Assembly: GCF_003833015.1 (NCBI RefSeq)
Contig: NZ_RJLQ01000012.1
Location: 1 to 64,000 of the forward strand
Length of the DNA: 64,000 nucleotides
DNA from: Clostridium sp. E02
GTDB lineage: Bacteria; Bacillota; Clostridia; Lachnospirales; Lachnospiraceae
Reading direction: 5' to 3'
Within the stretch, counting starts at the first letter, position 1, and every line of letters begins with the position of its first letter. The notes beneath the pieces were generated by a model that worked only from the letters and a program-made list of their open reading frames with translations, had not been told where the DNA came from and made no database searches. Shown one piece after another: positions 48,107-59,682 of the stretch. The translations under genes and the position numbers were made by a program.

Positions 48107-48132
48107 AATATCTTCATTAGGGGGGAGATATT
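48107..48132 (+). promoter_or_regulatory. G-loop hairpin in leader of paralogue B
   Basis: Stem AATATCT/AGATATT (7 bp) with loop TCATTAGGGGGG. It lies 36 nt before the start codon and matches the hairpin of paralogue A at nearly every base. Confidence 0.7.
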
Positions 48133-48168
48133 CATAAACGATATTAATAAAGAGAGGGAGAAGTTAAA

Positions 48169-48573
48169 ATGAACAAAAAAACAATTCGTATTTTTATCGC
48201 AGTATGTTTAATGCTTGCTATGACAAGTTCTACCGCATTTGCTAGGGCTAGTCATAGTCATTACTTCCATTGTTATATAACAAGCCAAGATAGAGTAGAA
48301 AAACGTAGCGGACACAATCCAAAATGTCGTATATCTGGGCATATAGTAGTATCTTATAACGATGAATATAGTCAATATGAAGTTGATCTTCATGATATAA
48401 ATTTTGAACGTATGAATGGTGATACTAGCACTTATGACTATGTACCTGAGTATTACGATGATGATGATCACAATAAGCTGCACGTATATATAGTTAAAGA
48501 TGGAAAGGACGTAGGCTATTTATATTATCGCGTGACATCTAGTGGAAGATTAAAAAGATCTTATCATCATTAA
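48169..48573 (+). CDS. Small secreted protein of unknown family (paralogue B)
   Basis: 134 residues, start ATG after AGAGGGAGAAG. Signal peptide MNKKTIRIFIAVCLMLAM... (about 1-25, AFA cleavage). The mature protein resembles paralogue A, with a His-rich start (ASHSHYFHCYI), an acidic Tyr/Asp centre (YDDDDHNKLHVYIVKDG) and a basic C-terminus (GRLKRSYHH). It has two Cys. Function unknown; alternatives are a surface or spore-related factor or a secreted metal-binding protein (11 His). Opposite strand to paralogue A, 877 bp away. Confidence 0.82.
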   Translation: MNKKTIRIFIAVCLMLAMTSSTAFARASHSHYFHCYITSQDRVEKRSGHNPKCRISGHIVVSYNDEYSQYEVDLHDINFERMNGDTSTYDYVPEYYDDDDHNKLHVYIVKDGKDVGYLYYRVTSSGRLKRSYHH

Positions 48574-48593
48574 TATAAAGATAAAAAACACCT

Positions 48594-48622
48594 AAGGAGC
48601 CGGAATCTCTGGCTCCTTTTAT
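48594..48622 (+). terminator. Terminator of secreted-protein gene B
   Basis: AAGGAGCC-GGAATCTCT-GGCTCCTT then TTATT. Similar to that of paralogue A. Confidence 0.85.
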
Positions 48623-48707
48623 TGTGGGTCGTGACCCTGTTGAGCACGCGAAGCGTGCGAAATATAAACCACCCGTTATGCGGGTGAGCGGTGTTTGTTA
48701 CACAAAA

Positions 48708-48770
48708 AAATCACCTTTCCGTTATAATAAGGTTGTTCAAGCCAATTTATAACGAAAGGAAAGGTGATTT
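48708..48770 (+). promoter_or_regulatory. Hairpin sequestering the tnpA ribosome binding site
   Basis: AAATCACCTTTCC (48708-48720) is perfectly complementary to GGAAAGGTGATTT (48758-48770), extended by GTTATAA/TTATAAC across a GAAA bulge: 20 bp in total. It buries the tnpA ribosome binding site just before ATG 48773. Comparable translation-blocking stems are known in IS200. Confidence 0.75.
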
Positions 48771-48772
48771 TA

Positions 48773-49235
48773 ATGGCCAATAAGGCAAACAGTTTGGCAC
48801 ATACCAAATGGATGTGCAAGTATCACATAGTGTTCACACCAAAGTACAGGAGAAAAATAATTTACAACCAGTACAAGGAAAGTATTAGAGATATTCTGAA
48901 ACAACTATGTGGATACAAAGGTGTAGAAATATTGGAAGGTCATATAATGCCCGACCATATTCATATGCTTGTAAGCATTCCACCTAAACAGAGTGTATCA
49001 CAATTTATGGGATATCTCAAAGGAAAAAGTGCGCTTATGATCTTTGATCAGCACGCAAACTTAAAGTATAAGTTTGGAAACCGACATTTTTGGGCAGAGG
49101 GATATTATGTGAGCACAGTGGGTCTTAACGAGGCAACTATAAGAAAGTATATCCAGGAACAATAAAAGTCACGATATTGCAATGGATAAATTAAGCGTCA
49201 AAGAGTATGAGGACCCTTTTAAGGGTAGCCGGTAG
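48773..49235 (+). pseudogene. tnpA: IS200/IS605 transposase TnpA, C-terminally broken
   Basis: Y1 HUH transposase. Starts MANKANSLAHTKWMCKYH, has the HUH pair in MPDHIHML and the catalytic Tyr in the GYYVSTVG helix region. The frame stops at TAA 49163-49165 after YIQEQ. The usual C-terminal tail (SHDIAMDKLSVKEYEDPFKG) continues in the +1 frame from 49167 to a stop at 49233-49235. So a stop plus a one-base shift removed about 22 residues. The core catalytic residues remain, but the family's C-terminal tail is lost; activity is doubtful. Confidence 0.82.
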
Positions 49236-49387
49236 TACAAAAGCCCTTTTAAGGGCTGCGACGAGTCAAGGGCGTTAAGGCTTGAACAAAGTGAAAGCCA
49301 GCGTCTTTAGGCGCTGGCCGGTAACAGAGGCTTATAGCCTCAGGACAAACCACCCGTTTGACGGGTGGTCATGATTTGTAAGTAAAA

Positions 49388-49424
49388 GAAAGGCGGGTAT
49401 CCTATTTTGGACCCGCCTTTCTAT
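49388..49424. terminator. Hairpin between IS element and lacZ region
   Basis: GAAAGGCGGGT/ACCCGCCTTTC stem. The minus-strand reading ends in TTTCTTTTACTT and the plus-strand reading in TCTATC. It may be a terminator relic of the DNA displaced by the island. Confidence 0.6.
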
Positions 49425-49440
49425 CTAGTAGAATCATATC

Positions 49441-49499
49441 ATTTTGTGCATGTTTTGTCTAATTGGAGATATGGCTTTTTGAAATGTTTTTTCTATAAT
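49441..49499 (+). promoter_or_regulatory. GH2 gene control region: repeat copy 2 and promoter
   Basis: The 23-bp repeat (49441-49463) lies just upstream of where the -35 should be. The -10 is TATAAT (49494-49499) but the -35 is poor, as in AraC-activated promoters. On the minus strand the repeat contains a complete promoter, TAGACA (49456-49461), 17 bp, TATGAT (49433-49438). Confidence 0.5.
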
Positions 49500-49511
49500 T
49501 AAGATAAGTGA

Positions 49512-52595
<3,084 letters not shown>

Positions 52596-52602
52596 AAACA
52601 TA

Positions 52603-52653
52603 AAAAAGTCCTGCGTAGGAAAGAGTTATTTCCTTCATACGCAGGACTTAAAT
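52603..52653 (-). terminator. Terminator of the thiamine operon
   Basis: AAGTCCTGCGTA/TACGCAGGACTT stem with inner GGAAA/TTTCC. The minus-strand reading ends in TTTTTTA. It also separates lacZ from thiD, though without a T run on the plus strand. Confidence 0.85.
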
Positions 52654-52668
52654 GGTTACGATGAGGTT

Positions 52669-53478
52669 TCAACCAGAAAATGATTTATAACCATGCCAAA
52701 GAGGTCCGTTTCCTTTCCCCATGTTTAAATCTGCGCGGAGTGCTCCGGTTAGATATTCTTTTGCTATTTTAATACTTTCCTCCAGATTTAAGCCTTTTGC
52801 AAGTCCACAAGCAATGGCAGAGGACAGCGTACAACCGGTTCCGTGGGTATTTATAGTGGGAACGGGTTCGCTGGGAAACCAGGTCACTTTGCCCTGATGG
52901 CATAAAACATCACTGGCTCCCTGCTTGCTGTGACCGCCTTTTAAAAGGAAAGATGACCCGTATTTCTTGGATAGATCCCAAACGGCTTCCTCCATCTGGG
53001 AATGTGTGGAGATCAAACCAGATTTTGTGGATAACAAAACCTCTGCCTCAGGAAGATTGGGGGTAATTAAAGTAACAAGAGGAAATAGTTTAGCGGTCAG
53101 TTCTGTGACGGCAGACGATTTCAACAGACTGCAACCACTGGTGGAAACCATGACGGGATCAAGGACGGTTGGGATTTGGTTGTATCTGGTAAGTGTTTTC
53201 GTGATGATTTGTATCGAAGAAACATTTCCAACCATACCAATCTTTATAGCTTGCGGCATAATGTCTGAAAAGACCGCATCAAGCTGGGAACAAAGCATAT
53301 CCTGGCTGACGGTTTCAGTTAGATAGACTTTGGTTGTATTTTGGGCAGTGAGGGTAGTGATGACACTGCTGCCGTAGAGACCCAGTGCCTCAATGGTCTT
53401 TAAATCTGCTTGTATTCCAGCACCGCCGCTGGAATCAGAACCTGCGATGGTTAACACAGAGGGGAGAATCAGACTCAT
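52669..53478 (-). CDS. thiD: Hydroxymethylpyrimidine (phosphate) kinase
   Basis: About 269 residues, PfkB/ribokinase-like fold. [20 protein letters not shown] at the N-terminus is the ThiD signature, and [14 protein letters not shown] holds the catalytic Asp/Gly-rich anion hole region (here TGCT). Phosphorylates HMP and HMP-P to HMP-PP. ATG 53478 overlaps the thiE stop by 4 nt. Last gene of the TPP-regulated operon. Confidence 0.94.
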   Translation of the reverse strand: MSLILPSVLTIAGSDSSGGAGIQADLKTIEALGLYGSSVITTLTAQNTTKVYLTETVSQDMLCSQLDAVFSDIMPQAIKIGMVGNVSSIQIITKTLTRYNQIPTVLDPVMVSTSGCSLLKSSAVTELTAKLFPLVTLITPNLPEAEVLLSTKSGLISTHSQMEEAVWDLSKKYGSSFLLKGGHSKQGASDVLCHQGKVTWFPSEPVPTINTHGTGCTLSSAIACGLAKGLNLEESIKIAKEYLTGALRADLNMGKGNGPLWHGYKSFSG

Positions 53479-54116
53479 GAGGTCACCACCTCTTTCATCT
53501 GTTCTTTTAAAGTATGGGCGGTTTTTCTGATATCCGTTTGTGCGAAAAGACCAGAGATTACAGCGGCCCCTTTTACTCCCGTTCCTTTTAAACCAACAAT
53601 ATTCTCCGTCGTAATCCCACCGATTGCAGTTACTGGAATGGGAACACACTGACAGATATCTGTCAGTTCTTTCTTACTGATGAGACCGGCATCCTGTTTG
53701 GTAGAACTTTGATATACGGCACCAGATCCGATATAATCAGCACCAGCCAAATAGGCTTTTTTTGCTTGCTCAACTGTTTTGGCAGTAACACCAAGAATTT
53801 TTCCCGGTTCCAGAAGGCGGCGTGCATCGGAAGCGCTTGTATCACTTTGCCCTACGTGTACACCGTCAGCGTTGCACTGGAGCGCAATATCCACCCGGTC
53901 GTTAATGAGCAAGGGAATCTGATACCGTCTGGCGAGTGCCTGTACTTCAAATGCCTTCTTTAAAAAAGCTTCTTTGGGTAAATCTTTTTCCCGAAGCTGC
54001 AAGAGGGTGGCTCCCCCCTTCAGGGCTTCTTCGATCTGAGTCAGGAAATTCACCCCATCCCCATATGCAGGATCTGTTACAGCATAAAGCAAAAGCATGT
54101 CTTCATGAAATTTCAA
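53475..54116 (-). CDS. thiE: Thiamine-phosphate synthase
   Basis: About 213 residues, TIM barrel. [29 protein letters not shown] and GGITTENI are the expected active-site blocks. Joins HMP-PP and thiazole phosphate. The start is most likely TTG 54116 ([16 protein letters not shown]) with GGGGAG 9 nt upstream; ATG 54098 lacks a site. It overlaps thiM by 14 nt. Confidence 0.92.
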   Translation of the reverse strand: MKFHEDMLLLYAVTDPAYGDGVNFLTQIEEALKGGATLLQLREKDLPKEAFLKKAFEVQALARRYQIPLLINDRVDIALQCNADGVHVGQSDTSASDARRLLEPGKILGVTAKTVEQAKKAYLAGADYIGSGAVYQSSTKQDAGLISKKELTDICQCVPIPVTAIGGITTENIVGLKGTGVKGAAVISGLFAQTDIRKTAHTLKEQMKEVVTS

Positions 54117-54969
54117 TTTTAAGCGCTCCCCTCTGAAAATGAGCCTCTTCTCCCTGGCTAAGTGCGTCGAGAAAATAGCAACGAAAACTCCCAGTTCCAA
54201 GATCATTTTCTTTCATTTTTTTTGCCGCCTGTTCCCCACATAAACCGTATCGAGAGACGGTGTATGCGGTGGCTTCCATTAACTCCTTTTGGGCGTCTTC
54301 GGATGAGTGGGAAGAGGCTATTTTTGCAGCAGTAACGGTCAGTGCCCCATCTAGCATACATCCGCTGCCTGTGATCTGTGACATCTGCGAACAGCCATTA
54401 TAGACCAGTCTGGATTCTTTCCAAGTAGAAATGATATCAATGCTTCCAGTCATAACCACAACGGCTCCTGTCATGGCACTCAAAGCTTTGGTTGTTTCTA
54501 AATAGGCATCAATCGTCTGTGAACTGATCCGGTCATGAACGGAGACATCAACTCCCTGATGCTTTTGGGAAGCGGTGGGAGATGTTTCCCCATCTTCAGT
54601 GAGAAGTCTTAGAAGCGCTTTCAGCTCAGAGGCATTTCCTCGAATCAAAGTCATCTTCACGTCACGAATCAAAGAAAGTGCCAATTTGGTCCGAAGAGGA
54701 GAGACTGATATGCCAACTGGATCAAAGAGAACGGGGATTCCGATTTGGTTGGCTTTTTTCCCCGTCTGTATCATGACGGCTTTTGTAGACTGATTTGGAG
54801 TCCCCATATTTAAGAGAAGGCCATCGGAGCGGGAGGTGATCACAGCCGCTTCCTCGGGGTGGTCTGCCATAATCGGAGAACCGCCTACTGCCAATATCGT
54901 ATTGGCAACGTCACAAGCGGTCACATAATTGGTGATACAGTGGATTAGAGGTGTTCTTGACGGATTCAT
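54103..54969 (-). CDS. thiM: Hydroxyethylthiazole kinase
   Basis: 288 residues, ribokinase-like. HCITNYVTACDVANTILAVG at the N-terminus and TGSGCMLDGALTV (anion hole with catalytic Cys) are characteristic. Phosphorylates salvaged thiazole alcohol. AGGAGG before ATG. A little longer than Bacillus ThiM. Confidence 0.94.
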   Translation of the reverse strand: MNPSRTPLIHCITNYVTACDVANTILAVGGSPIMADHPEEAAVITSRSDGLLLNMGTPNQSTKAVMIQTGKKANQIGIPVLFDPVGISVSPLRTKLALSLIRDVKMTLIRGNASELKALLRLLTEDGETSPTASQKHQGVDVSVHDRISSQTIDAYLETTKALSAMTGAVVVMTGSIDIISTWKESRLVYNGCSQMSQITGSGCMLDGALTVTAAKIASSHSSEDAQKELMEATAYTVSRYGLCGEQAAKKMKENDLGTGSFRCYFLDALSQGEEAHFQRGALKIEIS

Positions 54970-54981
54970 ATATGATACCTC

Positions 54982-55512
54982 CTATTCATTTATTAATCTG
55001 GTTATGTAGGTAAATAAATTCATCTGCCTCAGCATGCCAAGGAAAAGGCCCCCTAAAATCGTTCCACCTGTGGTACTGATTAAAAATGGAATCACATAGA
55101 AAAAGACGGCCACTTCTTTGCCCATAAATAGGGCAGCAGCTGGAAAGGAGAGCAAAGCTCCAATTATCCCGGTTCCTATGATTTCACCCAGGTATGCAAA
55201 AACTAATTTTCCTGATTTTTTATAGAACCAGGCACCTAGAAAGGCGCCGGCCATACTGCCCGGAAAGGCAAGGAGACTGCCTGTTCCCAAAAGATTCCGG
55301 ATCAAAGAAGAAGCAAAAGCCATAGAGACACCATAAATTGGTCCCAAAAACACAGCAGCCAGAATGTTGATTAAATGCTGTATGGGAAAGCATTTTGAAG
55401 CACCTACGGGTATGGAAAAACCGGAAAGGGATACGGTAAGTGCTACAAGGAGACTTCCTGCTGTCAGCTTCCGAAGATGGATGCTTTTCACTTGTTCAGA
55501 TACGTGTAACAT
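54982..55512 (-). CDS. thiW: ECF transporter S component ThiW (thiazole uptake)
   Basis: About 176 residues with five to six hydrophobic segments. The N-terminal HLRKLTAGSLLVALTVSLSG and the SKCFPIQHLINILAAVFLGP block match ThiW. It binds the thiazole precursor and uses shared ECF A/T subunits, which are not in the window. ATG 55512 has AAAGGAG upstream. Sits between thiC and thiM. Confidence 0.9.
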   Translation of the reverse strand: MLHVSEQVKSIHLRKLTAGSLLVALTVSLSGFSIPVGASKCFPIQHLINILAAVFLGPIYGVSMAFASSLIRNLLGTGSLLAFPGSMAGAFLGAWFYKKSGKLVFAYLGEIIGTGIIGALLSFPAAALFMGKEVAVFFYVIPFLISTTGGTILGGLFLGMLRQMNLFTYITRLINE

Positions 55513-55528
55513 AGTTGCACTCCTTTTT

Positions 55529-56836
55529 TTATTCTTCGTAGATATTGACAATTTGCCCATCGAGTATCCGGTTCATGTTTTTTACTGCACAGAAATTACC
55601 GCACATAGAACAGGTATCTTCCTTTTCCGGTTGAGAGGATGCCCGGTACCGTCTGGCTTTTTCTGGGTCAATGGCAAGTTGAAACATGGATTCCCAGTCC
55701 AGTCGCTTTCTCGCTTCACTCATGTCCCGGTCCCATTCTTTTGCATTGGGAATGCCTTTTGCTATGTCAGCGGCATGAGCAGCAATCTTTGTTGCAATGA
55801 TCCCTTCCTTTACATCATTAGAATCTGGTAACCTTAAATGCTCCGCAGGTGTAACGTAACACAAAAAGGAAGCACCCGCCGCCGCAGCAACAGCACCGCC
55901 GATGGCAGAAGTGATATGATCATATCCAGGGGCAATATCGGTAACCAGTGGACCTAAAACATAAAAAGGAGCACCATTACAAAGTGTTTGCTGGATTTTC
56001 ATATTTGCAGCAATTTGGTCAAGAGGCATATGTCCAGGGCCTTCGATGATGACTTGTACGTCTTTTTCCCAGGCACGGCGAGTCAGTTCGCTTAATGTAA
56101 CAAGCTCTTCGATTTGAGAAATATCGGAAGCATCTGATATACAGCCAGGACGGCAGGCATCGCCAAGACTTAACGTGACATCATATTCCTGACAGATTGT
56201 AAGGATTCGGTCAAAGTTTTCATAAAAAGGATTTTCATTTCCAGTCATCTCCATCCAGGCAAAGATGATTGACCCTCCTCTCGATACGATGTTAGTCAGA
56301 CGTTTGGCTTCTTTGAATCGATGGGCCGTTTGTTTGTTGATCCCAACGTGTATGGTCATAAAATCCACTCCGTCTTTGGCGTGCATTTCCACAATCTGAA
56401 TCCATTCTTCGGATGTGATTTCTTTCAAAGGTTTATGATAATAAACAACGGCATCATAGATTGGAACAGTCCCAATCATAGCAGGGCATTCCTCGGTCAG
56501 CTTCCTTCTGAATTTCTGGGTATCCCCAAAGGAACTTAAATCCATAATGGATTCTGCACCCATTAAAACGGCATCGTTTACTTTATTAAGTTCCATTTCC
56601 ATATCATTTAAGTCTCTGGAAGTTCCAAGATTGACATTAATCTTTGTCTTTAGCATGGAGCCAATGCCATTGGGACTTAAACAAGTGTGCTGTTTGTTCG
56701 CCGGAATGACAATGGTACCTTTTGCCATTTGCTCCATCAGTTTTTCCACATCCCAGCCTTCTTTTTTTGCAACTAGTTCCATTTCCTTTGTCCGGATTCC
56801 TTTTCTTGCGGCATCCATTTGTGTTGTGTAATTCAT
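55529..56836 (-). CDS. thiC: Phosphomethylpyrimidine synthase ThiC
   Basis: 435 residues. Radical-SAM enzyme making HMP-P from AIR. The C-terminal cluster motif is CSMCGNFC (CxxCx4C type), with GDACRPGC and [11 protein letters not shown] in the barrel. It lacks the N-terminal extension of proteobacterial ThiC. AGGAGG before ATG. First structural gene after the TPP riboswitch. Confidence 0.97.
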   Translation of the reverse strand: MNYTTQMDAARKGIRTKEMELVAKKEGWDVEKLMEQMAKGTIVIPANKQHTCLSPNGIGSMLKTKINVNLGTSRDLNDMEMELNKVNDAVLMGAESIMDLSSFGDTQKFRRKLTEECPAMIGTVPIYDAVVYYHKPLKEITSEEWIQIVEMHAKDGVDFMTIHVGINKQTAHRFKEAKRLTNIVSRGGSIIFAWMEMTGNENPFYENFDRILTICQEYDVTLSLGDACRPGCISDASDISQIEELVTLSELTRRAWEKDVQVIIEGPGHMPLDQIAANMKIQQTLCNGAPFYVLGPLVTDIAPGYDHITSAIGGAVAAAAGASFLCYVTPAEHLRLPDSNDVKEGIIATKIAAHAADIAKGIPNAKEWDRDMSEARKRLDWESMFQLAIDPEKARRYRASSQPEKEDTCSMCGNFCAVKNMNRILDGQIVNIYEE

Positions 56837-56909
56837 TGTGTATCCTCCTCATGATTGCCTGATCACGTGTGGGCTTGCATGTTGATTCATTGGGAATGAT
56901 TTGTCATAC

Positions 56910-56941
56910 AAAAAAGAGCCAGTACCAACAGGTACAGGCTC
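56910..56941 (-). terminator. Terminator of the TPP riboswitch
   Basis: GAGCCTGTACC-TGTT-GGTACTGGCTC followed by TTTTTT on the minus strand, 75 nt before thiC. Forms the expression platform. Confidence 0.85.
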
Positions 56942-56964
56942 ATAAAAAAACTTCCGCTCATATG

Positions 56965-57049
56965 AATCCCTACGTTGGCATTACCCAAATCAGGTTATAA
57001 AGGTCGAAGTTTGATTCCTTCCTCTCAGCCCGCCTACGAGCTCCCTCTT
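56965..57049 (-). promoter_or_regulatory. TPP riboswitch aptamer
   Basis: On the minus strand the THI-box elements appear in order: GGGAGC, GGCTGAGAGGA, ACCTGATTTGGGTAATGCC and CGTAGGGA. TPP binding should favour the downstream terminator and shut off thiC-W-M-E-D. Confidence 0.95.
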
Positions 57050-57057
57050 GTGGCATA

Positions 57058-57086
57058 AGTGTAGCACTGGAATTTAGGACTGTCAA
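57058..57086 (-). promoter_or_regulatory. Thiamine operon promoter
   Basis: Minus strand: TTGACA (57081-57086), 17-bp spacer, TACACT (57058-57063). The -35 is only 13 bp after the trpA stop. Confidence 0.82.
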
Positions 57087-57099
57087 GGAATTTTACCGA

Positions 57100-57873
57100 T
57101 CAACGAACGATAGCAGCCTTCATATTCCGAATATAATCGCAGATCGGTGGGATGCATTCATGTCCATATTTGGCAGCTATTTTTACTATGGCACTGCCGA
57201 CGATGATACCATCTGCTTTCTGACTGAGTTCCTTTGCCTGTTCCGGGGTGGAGATCCCAAAACCAATGGCACAGGGGATGTCGCTTACTTCTTTTACGCA
57301 GGAAACCATCTCTCCAATGTCGGTGGTGATTTCATTTCTGACTCCGGTTACTCCCATGGAAGATACACAGTAGACAAATCCTTCCGCCTCAGCGGCAATG
57401 GTGTGGATTCGATCGCTTGAGGTAGGGGCGATTAGAGAAATTAACTGGATTTTGTACTTGTGGCAGATAGGCAAAAGTTCGTCTTTTTCCTCATAAGGAA
57501 GATCTGGAACAATAAGGGCATCCATGCCGCATTCTGCCATTTTCTCGATAAAGCGCTGGCTTCCATATACAAACACAGGATTCATATAAGTCATAAAGGC
57601 AAGAGGAACATCGGTTTTTTCCCGAATGCGTTTGATGGATTCAAAAATCTTATCCGTTGTTGTGCCCATAAGAAGTGCCCGTTGATCCGCCTCTTGAATG
57701 ACAGAACCTTCTGCCACTGGATCGGAAAATGGAATCCCGATCTCAATGATATCTGCACCCGCTTCTGCCATGGCAGGAACCAGCTGTTCTGTAATGGAAA
57801 GATCAGGATCCCCAGCCGTAATAAATGGGATAAACGCCTTCCCGTTTGCAAATACTTGACTGATTCTATTCAT
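57100..57873 (-). CDS. trpA: Tryptophan synthase alpha chain
   Basis: About 257 residues, TIM barrel. Catalytic Glu in EIGIPFSDP and the paired Asp; the following loop is [11 protein letters not shown]. Cleaves indole-glycerol phosphate and channels indole to TrpB. ATG 57873 has AAGGGGG upstream and overlaps the trpB stop by 8 nt. Last gene of the trp operon; no clear terminator follows. Confidence 0.95.
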   Translation of the reverse strand: MNRISQVFANGKAFIPFITAGDPDLSITEQLVPAMAEAGADIIEIGIPFSDPVAEGSVIQEADQRALLMGTTTDKIFESIKRIREKTDVPLAFMTYMNPVFVYGSQRFIEKMAECGMDALIVPDLPYEEKDELLPICHKYKIQLISLIAPTSSDRIHTIAAEAEGFVYCVSSMGVTGVRNEITTDIGEMVSCVKEVSDIPCAIGFGISTPEQAKELSQKADGIIVGSAIVKIAAKYGHECIPPICDYIRNMKAAIVR

Positions 57874-59050
57874 AGATGTCAACCCCCTTATATCGTGCAA
57901 TTGCTGCCACGTCTTTGTCTCCCCGCCCGGATAAATTAATGACAATGATTTGATCTTTACTCATCTCTTTTGCCGCTTTCATTGCATACGCAATTGCATG
58001 AGCGCTTTCAATGGCAGGAATGATTCCTTCCATGCGGGACAAATACTCAAACCCTTCCACCGCTTCTTGATCGGTTACTGGTACATAGTCCGCCCGTTTG
58101 GAATCAAAAAGCGCCGCGTGTTCCGGTCCGATTCCAGGATAGTCAAGTCCGGCAGAGATGGAGTATACCGGTGCGATCTGACCGTATTCATCCTGACAGA
58201 AATAAGATTTCATTCCATGAAAAATTCCAAGCGTTCCATTGGATATAGTGGCGGCATTTTTGTCTGTGTGAATTCCGTGTCCGGCTGCTTCGCATCCCAC
58301 TAGTTTCACAGACGTATCATGTATAAATTCATAAAACAAACCCATGGCATTGCTTCCACCTCCCACACAGGCGAGGAGAAGATCTGGCAGCTTTCCTTCC
58401 ACTTTCTGGATCTGTGTACGAACTTCTTTGCCAATGATACTCTGAAAATCACGGACAATCGTAGGGAAGGGGTGAGGCCCCATAACGGATCCAAGGACAT
58501 AATGGGTGTCTTTAACCCGGTTGGTCCATTCCCGCATGGTTTCGTTTACCGCATCTTTTAACGTCTGCGTTCCACTGGTTACCGGATGAACTTTAGCACC
58601 TAATAGTTCCATTCGAAAGACATTTAGAGCCTGACGCTCTGTGTCTTCCTTCCCCATATAGATTTCACACTCCATATTCATAAGAGCAGCGGCAGTGGCA
58701 GTTGCGACTCCGTGCTGGCCTGCTCCGGTTTCTGCAATTACTCTTGTTTTCCCCATGCGTTTGGCAAGAAGAACCTGACCCAGTGCATTGTTAATCTTAT
58801 GAGATCCAGTGTGGTTTAAATCTTCTCGCTTTAAATAAATTTTGGCACCATTTAAGTCCTCCGTCATCTGTTTGGCATAATAAAGCAGAGAAGGTCTTCC
58901 GGTATACGTTTCATGGAGGGTCATAAGTTCTTTTTGAAATGTTTCGTCCTGGCGGTACGTTTCATATGCCAGTTCCAGTTCGTTGACTGCATTCATCAGG
59001 GTTTCGGGGATAAATTGTCCTCCGTGTTGTCCAAATCTTCCTTTTGACAT
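57866..59050 (-). CDS. trpB: Tryptophan synthase beta chain
   Basis: 394 residues, PLP type II fold. PLP Lys in [14 protein letters not shown], catalytic Glu in AETGAGQHG, and the phosphate-binding loop GGGSNAMG. Condenses indole with serine. AAGGAGTG precedes ATG 59050. Its start overlaps the trpF end by 55 nt, an unusually long overlap. Confidence 0.97.
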   Translation of the reverse strand: MSKGRFGQHGGQFIPETLMNAVNELELAYETYRQDETFQKELMTLHETYTGRPSLLYYAKQMTEDLNGAKIYLKREDLNHTGSHKINNALGQVLLAKRMGKTRVIAETGAGQHGVATATAAALMNMECEIYMGKEDTERQALNVFRMELLGAKVHPVTSGTQTLKDAVNETMREWTNRVKDTHYVLGSVMGPHPFPTIVRDFQSIIGKEVRTQIQKVEGKLPDLLLACVGGGSNAMGLFYEFIHDTSVKLVGCEAAGHGIHTDKNAATISNGTLGIFHGMKSYFCQDEYGQIAPVYSISAGLDYPGIGPEHAALFDSKRADYVPVTDQEAVEGFEYLSRMEGIIPAIESAHAIAYAMKAAKEMSKDQIIVINLSGRGDKDVAAIARYKGVDIYE

Positions 59051-59682
59051 ATTGATTCACTCCTTATTCTTCGTATGATTTCTTTGATCTTTTCCGAGTC
59101 TTTTTTTCCATTTGTTTCCACAGAACTGCTCACATCCAGACAGAACGCATCTGTTTTCATGGCTTTTAAAAGATTTGCCTGGTTGATGCCTCCTGCTAAG
59201 AACCAGGGTTTTTGAACGAGAGGGATGAAATCCCAGTCAAAGGAGATTCCAGTCCCTCCCTTGACATCCTTTACATAAGAATCAAATAAAAGATAATCCA
59301 CAGGAAGGGTTTCACTCTGTAAGATGTCTTCTTTTTTTCTTACCCGTATAGCTTTTATCACAGGGATATAAGAGGGAAGACGTTGTCTTAAATTTTCTAT
59401 ATAAGTGCGATCTTCGTCCCCGTGGAGCTGGATCATTGTTATGATCTTTTTGTCAACCAAAGATACAATCTCCGGAATCGGGTTATGAACAAAGACACCT
59501 ACAACTGGAATGCCTCCATGGATAAGCTGACTTAATTCCATTGCTTGTTCAGCGTTTACCTGTCGTTTCCCTGGGGCAAATACAAATCCTGCGTAATCCG
59601 GTTTCCATAGATTTACTGCCTCAATGTCTTCTTTACAAGTCAGACCACAGATTTTGATTCGTTTTGTTTTATTAATTCTCAT
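58996..59682 (-). CDS. trpF: Phosphoribosylanthranilate isomerase
   Basis: 228 residues. Catalytic Cys in [10 protein letters not shown], Asp in [16 protein letters not shown], and the phosphate-loop region LAGGINQAN. The C-terminal 15-20 residues ([17 protein letters not shown]) are an extension overlapping trpB. Start overlaps trpC by 4 nt. Confidence 0.93.
   Translation of the reverse strand: MRINKTKRIKICGLTCKEDIEAVNLWKPDYAGFVFAPGKRQVNAEQAMELSQLIHGGIPVVGVFVHNPIPEIVSLVDKKIITMIQLHGDEDRTYIENLRQRLPSYIPVIKAIRVRKKEDILQSETLPVDYLLFDSYVKDVKGGTGISFDWDFIPLVQKPWFLAGGINQANLLKAMKTDAFCLDVSSSVETNGKKDSEKIKEIIRRIRSESICQKEDLDNTEDNLSPKP

Larger units (their letters stand above)
48666..49368 (+). mobile_element. 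IS200/IS605-family insertion sequence (approximate ends)
   Basis: A single HUH transposase flanked by subterminal hairpins, both preceded by AAACCACCCG-type sequence: CACCCG/CGGGTG at 48670-48686 and CCACCCG/CGGGTGG at 49350-49368. More hairpins lie to the right (GCCAGCG/CGCTGGC at 49297-49318; GAGGC/GCCTC at 49327-49341). No tnpB is present. Such elements move as single strands without target duplication. Ends are estimated by eye. Confidence 0.78.

Noticed and set aside
48640-49372. CRISPR-like repeats around GCACGCGAAGCGTGC and the CCCTTTTAAGGG pair
   Set aside because: These are isolated hairpins of the IS200/IS605 ends, with no regular repeat-spacer pattern. No CRISPR array was seen anywhere in the window.
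49441-49463. AraR operator upstream of lacZ
   Set aside because: Only one half (TTTGTGC) resembles the AraR box; the symmetrical half is missing.
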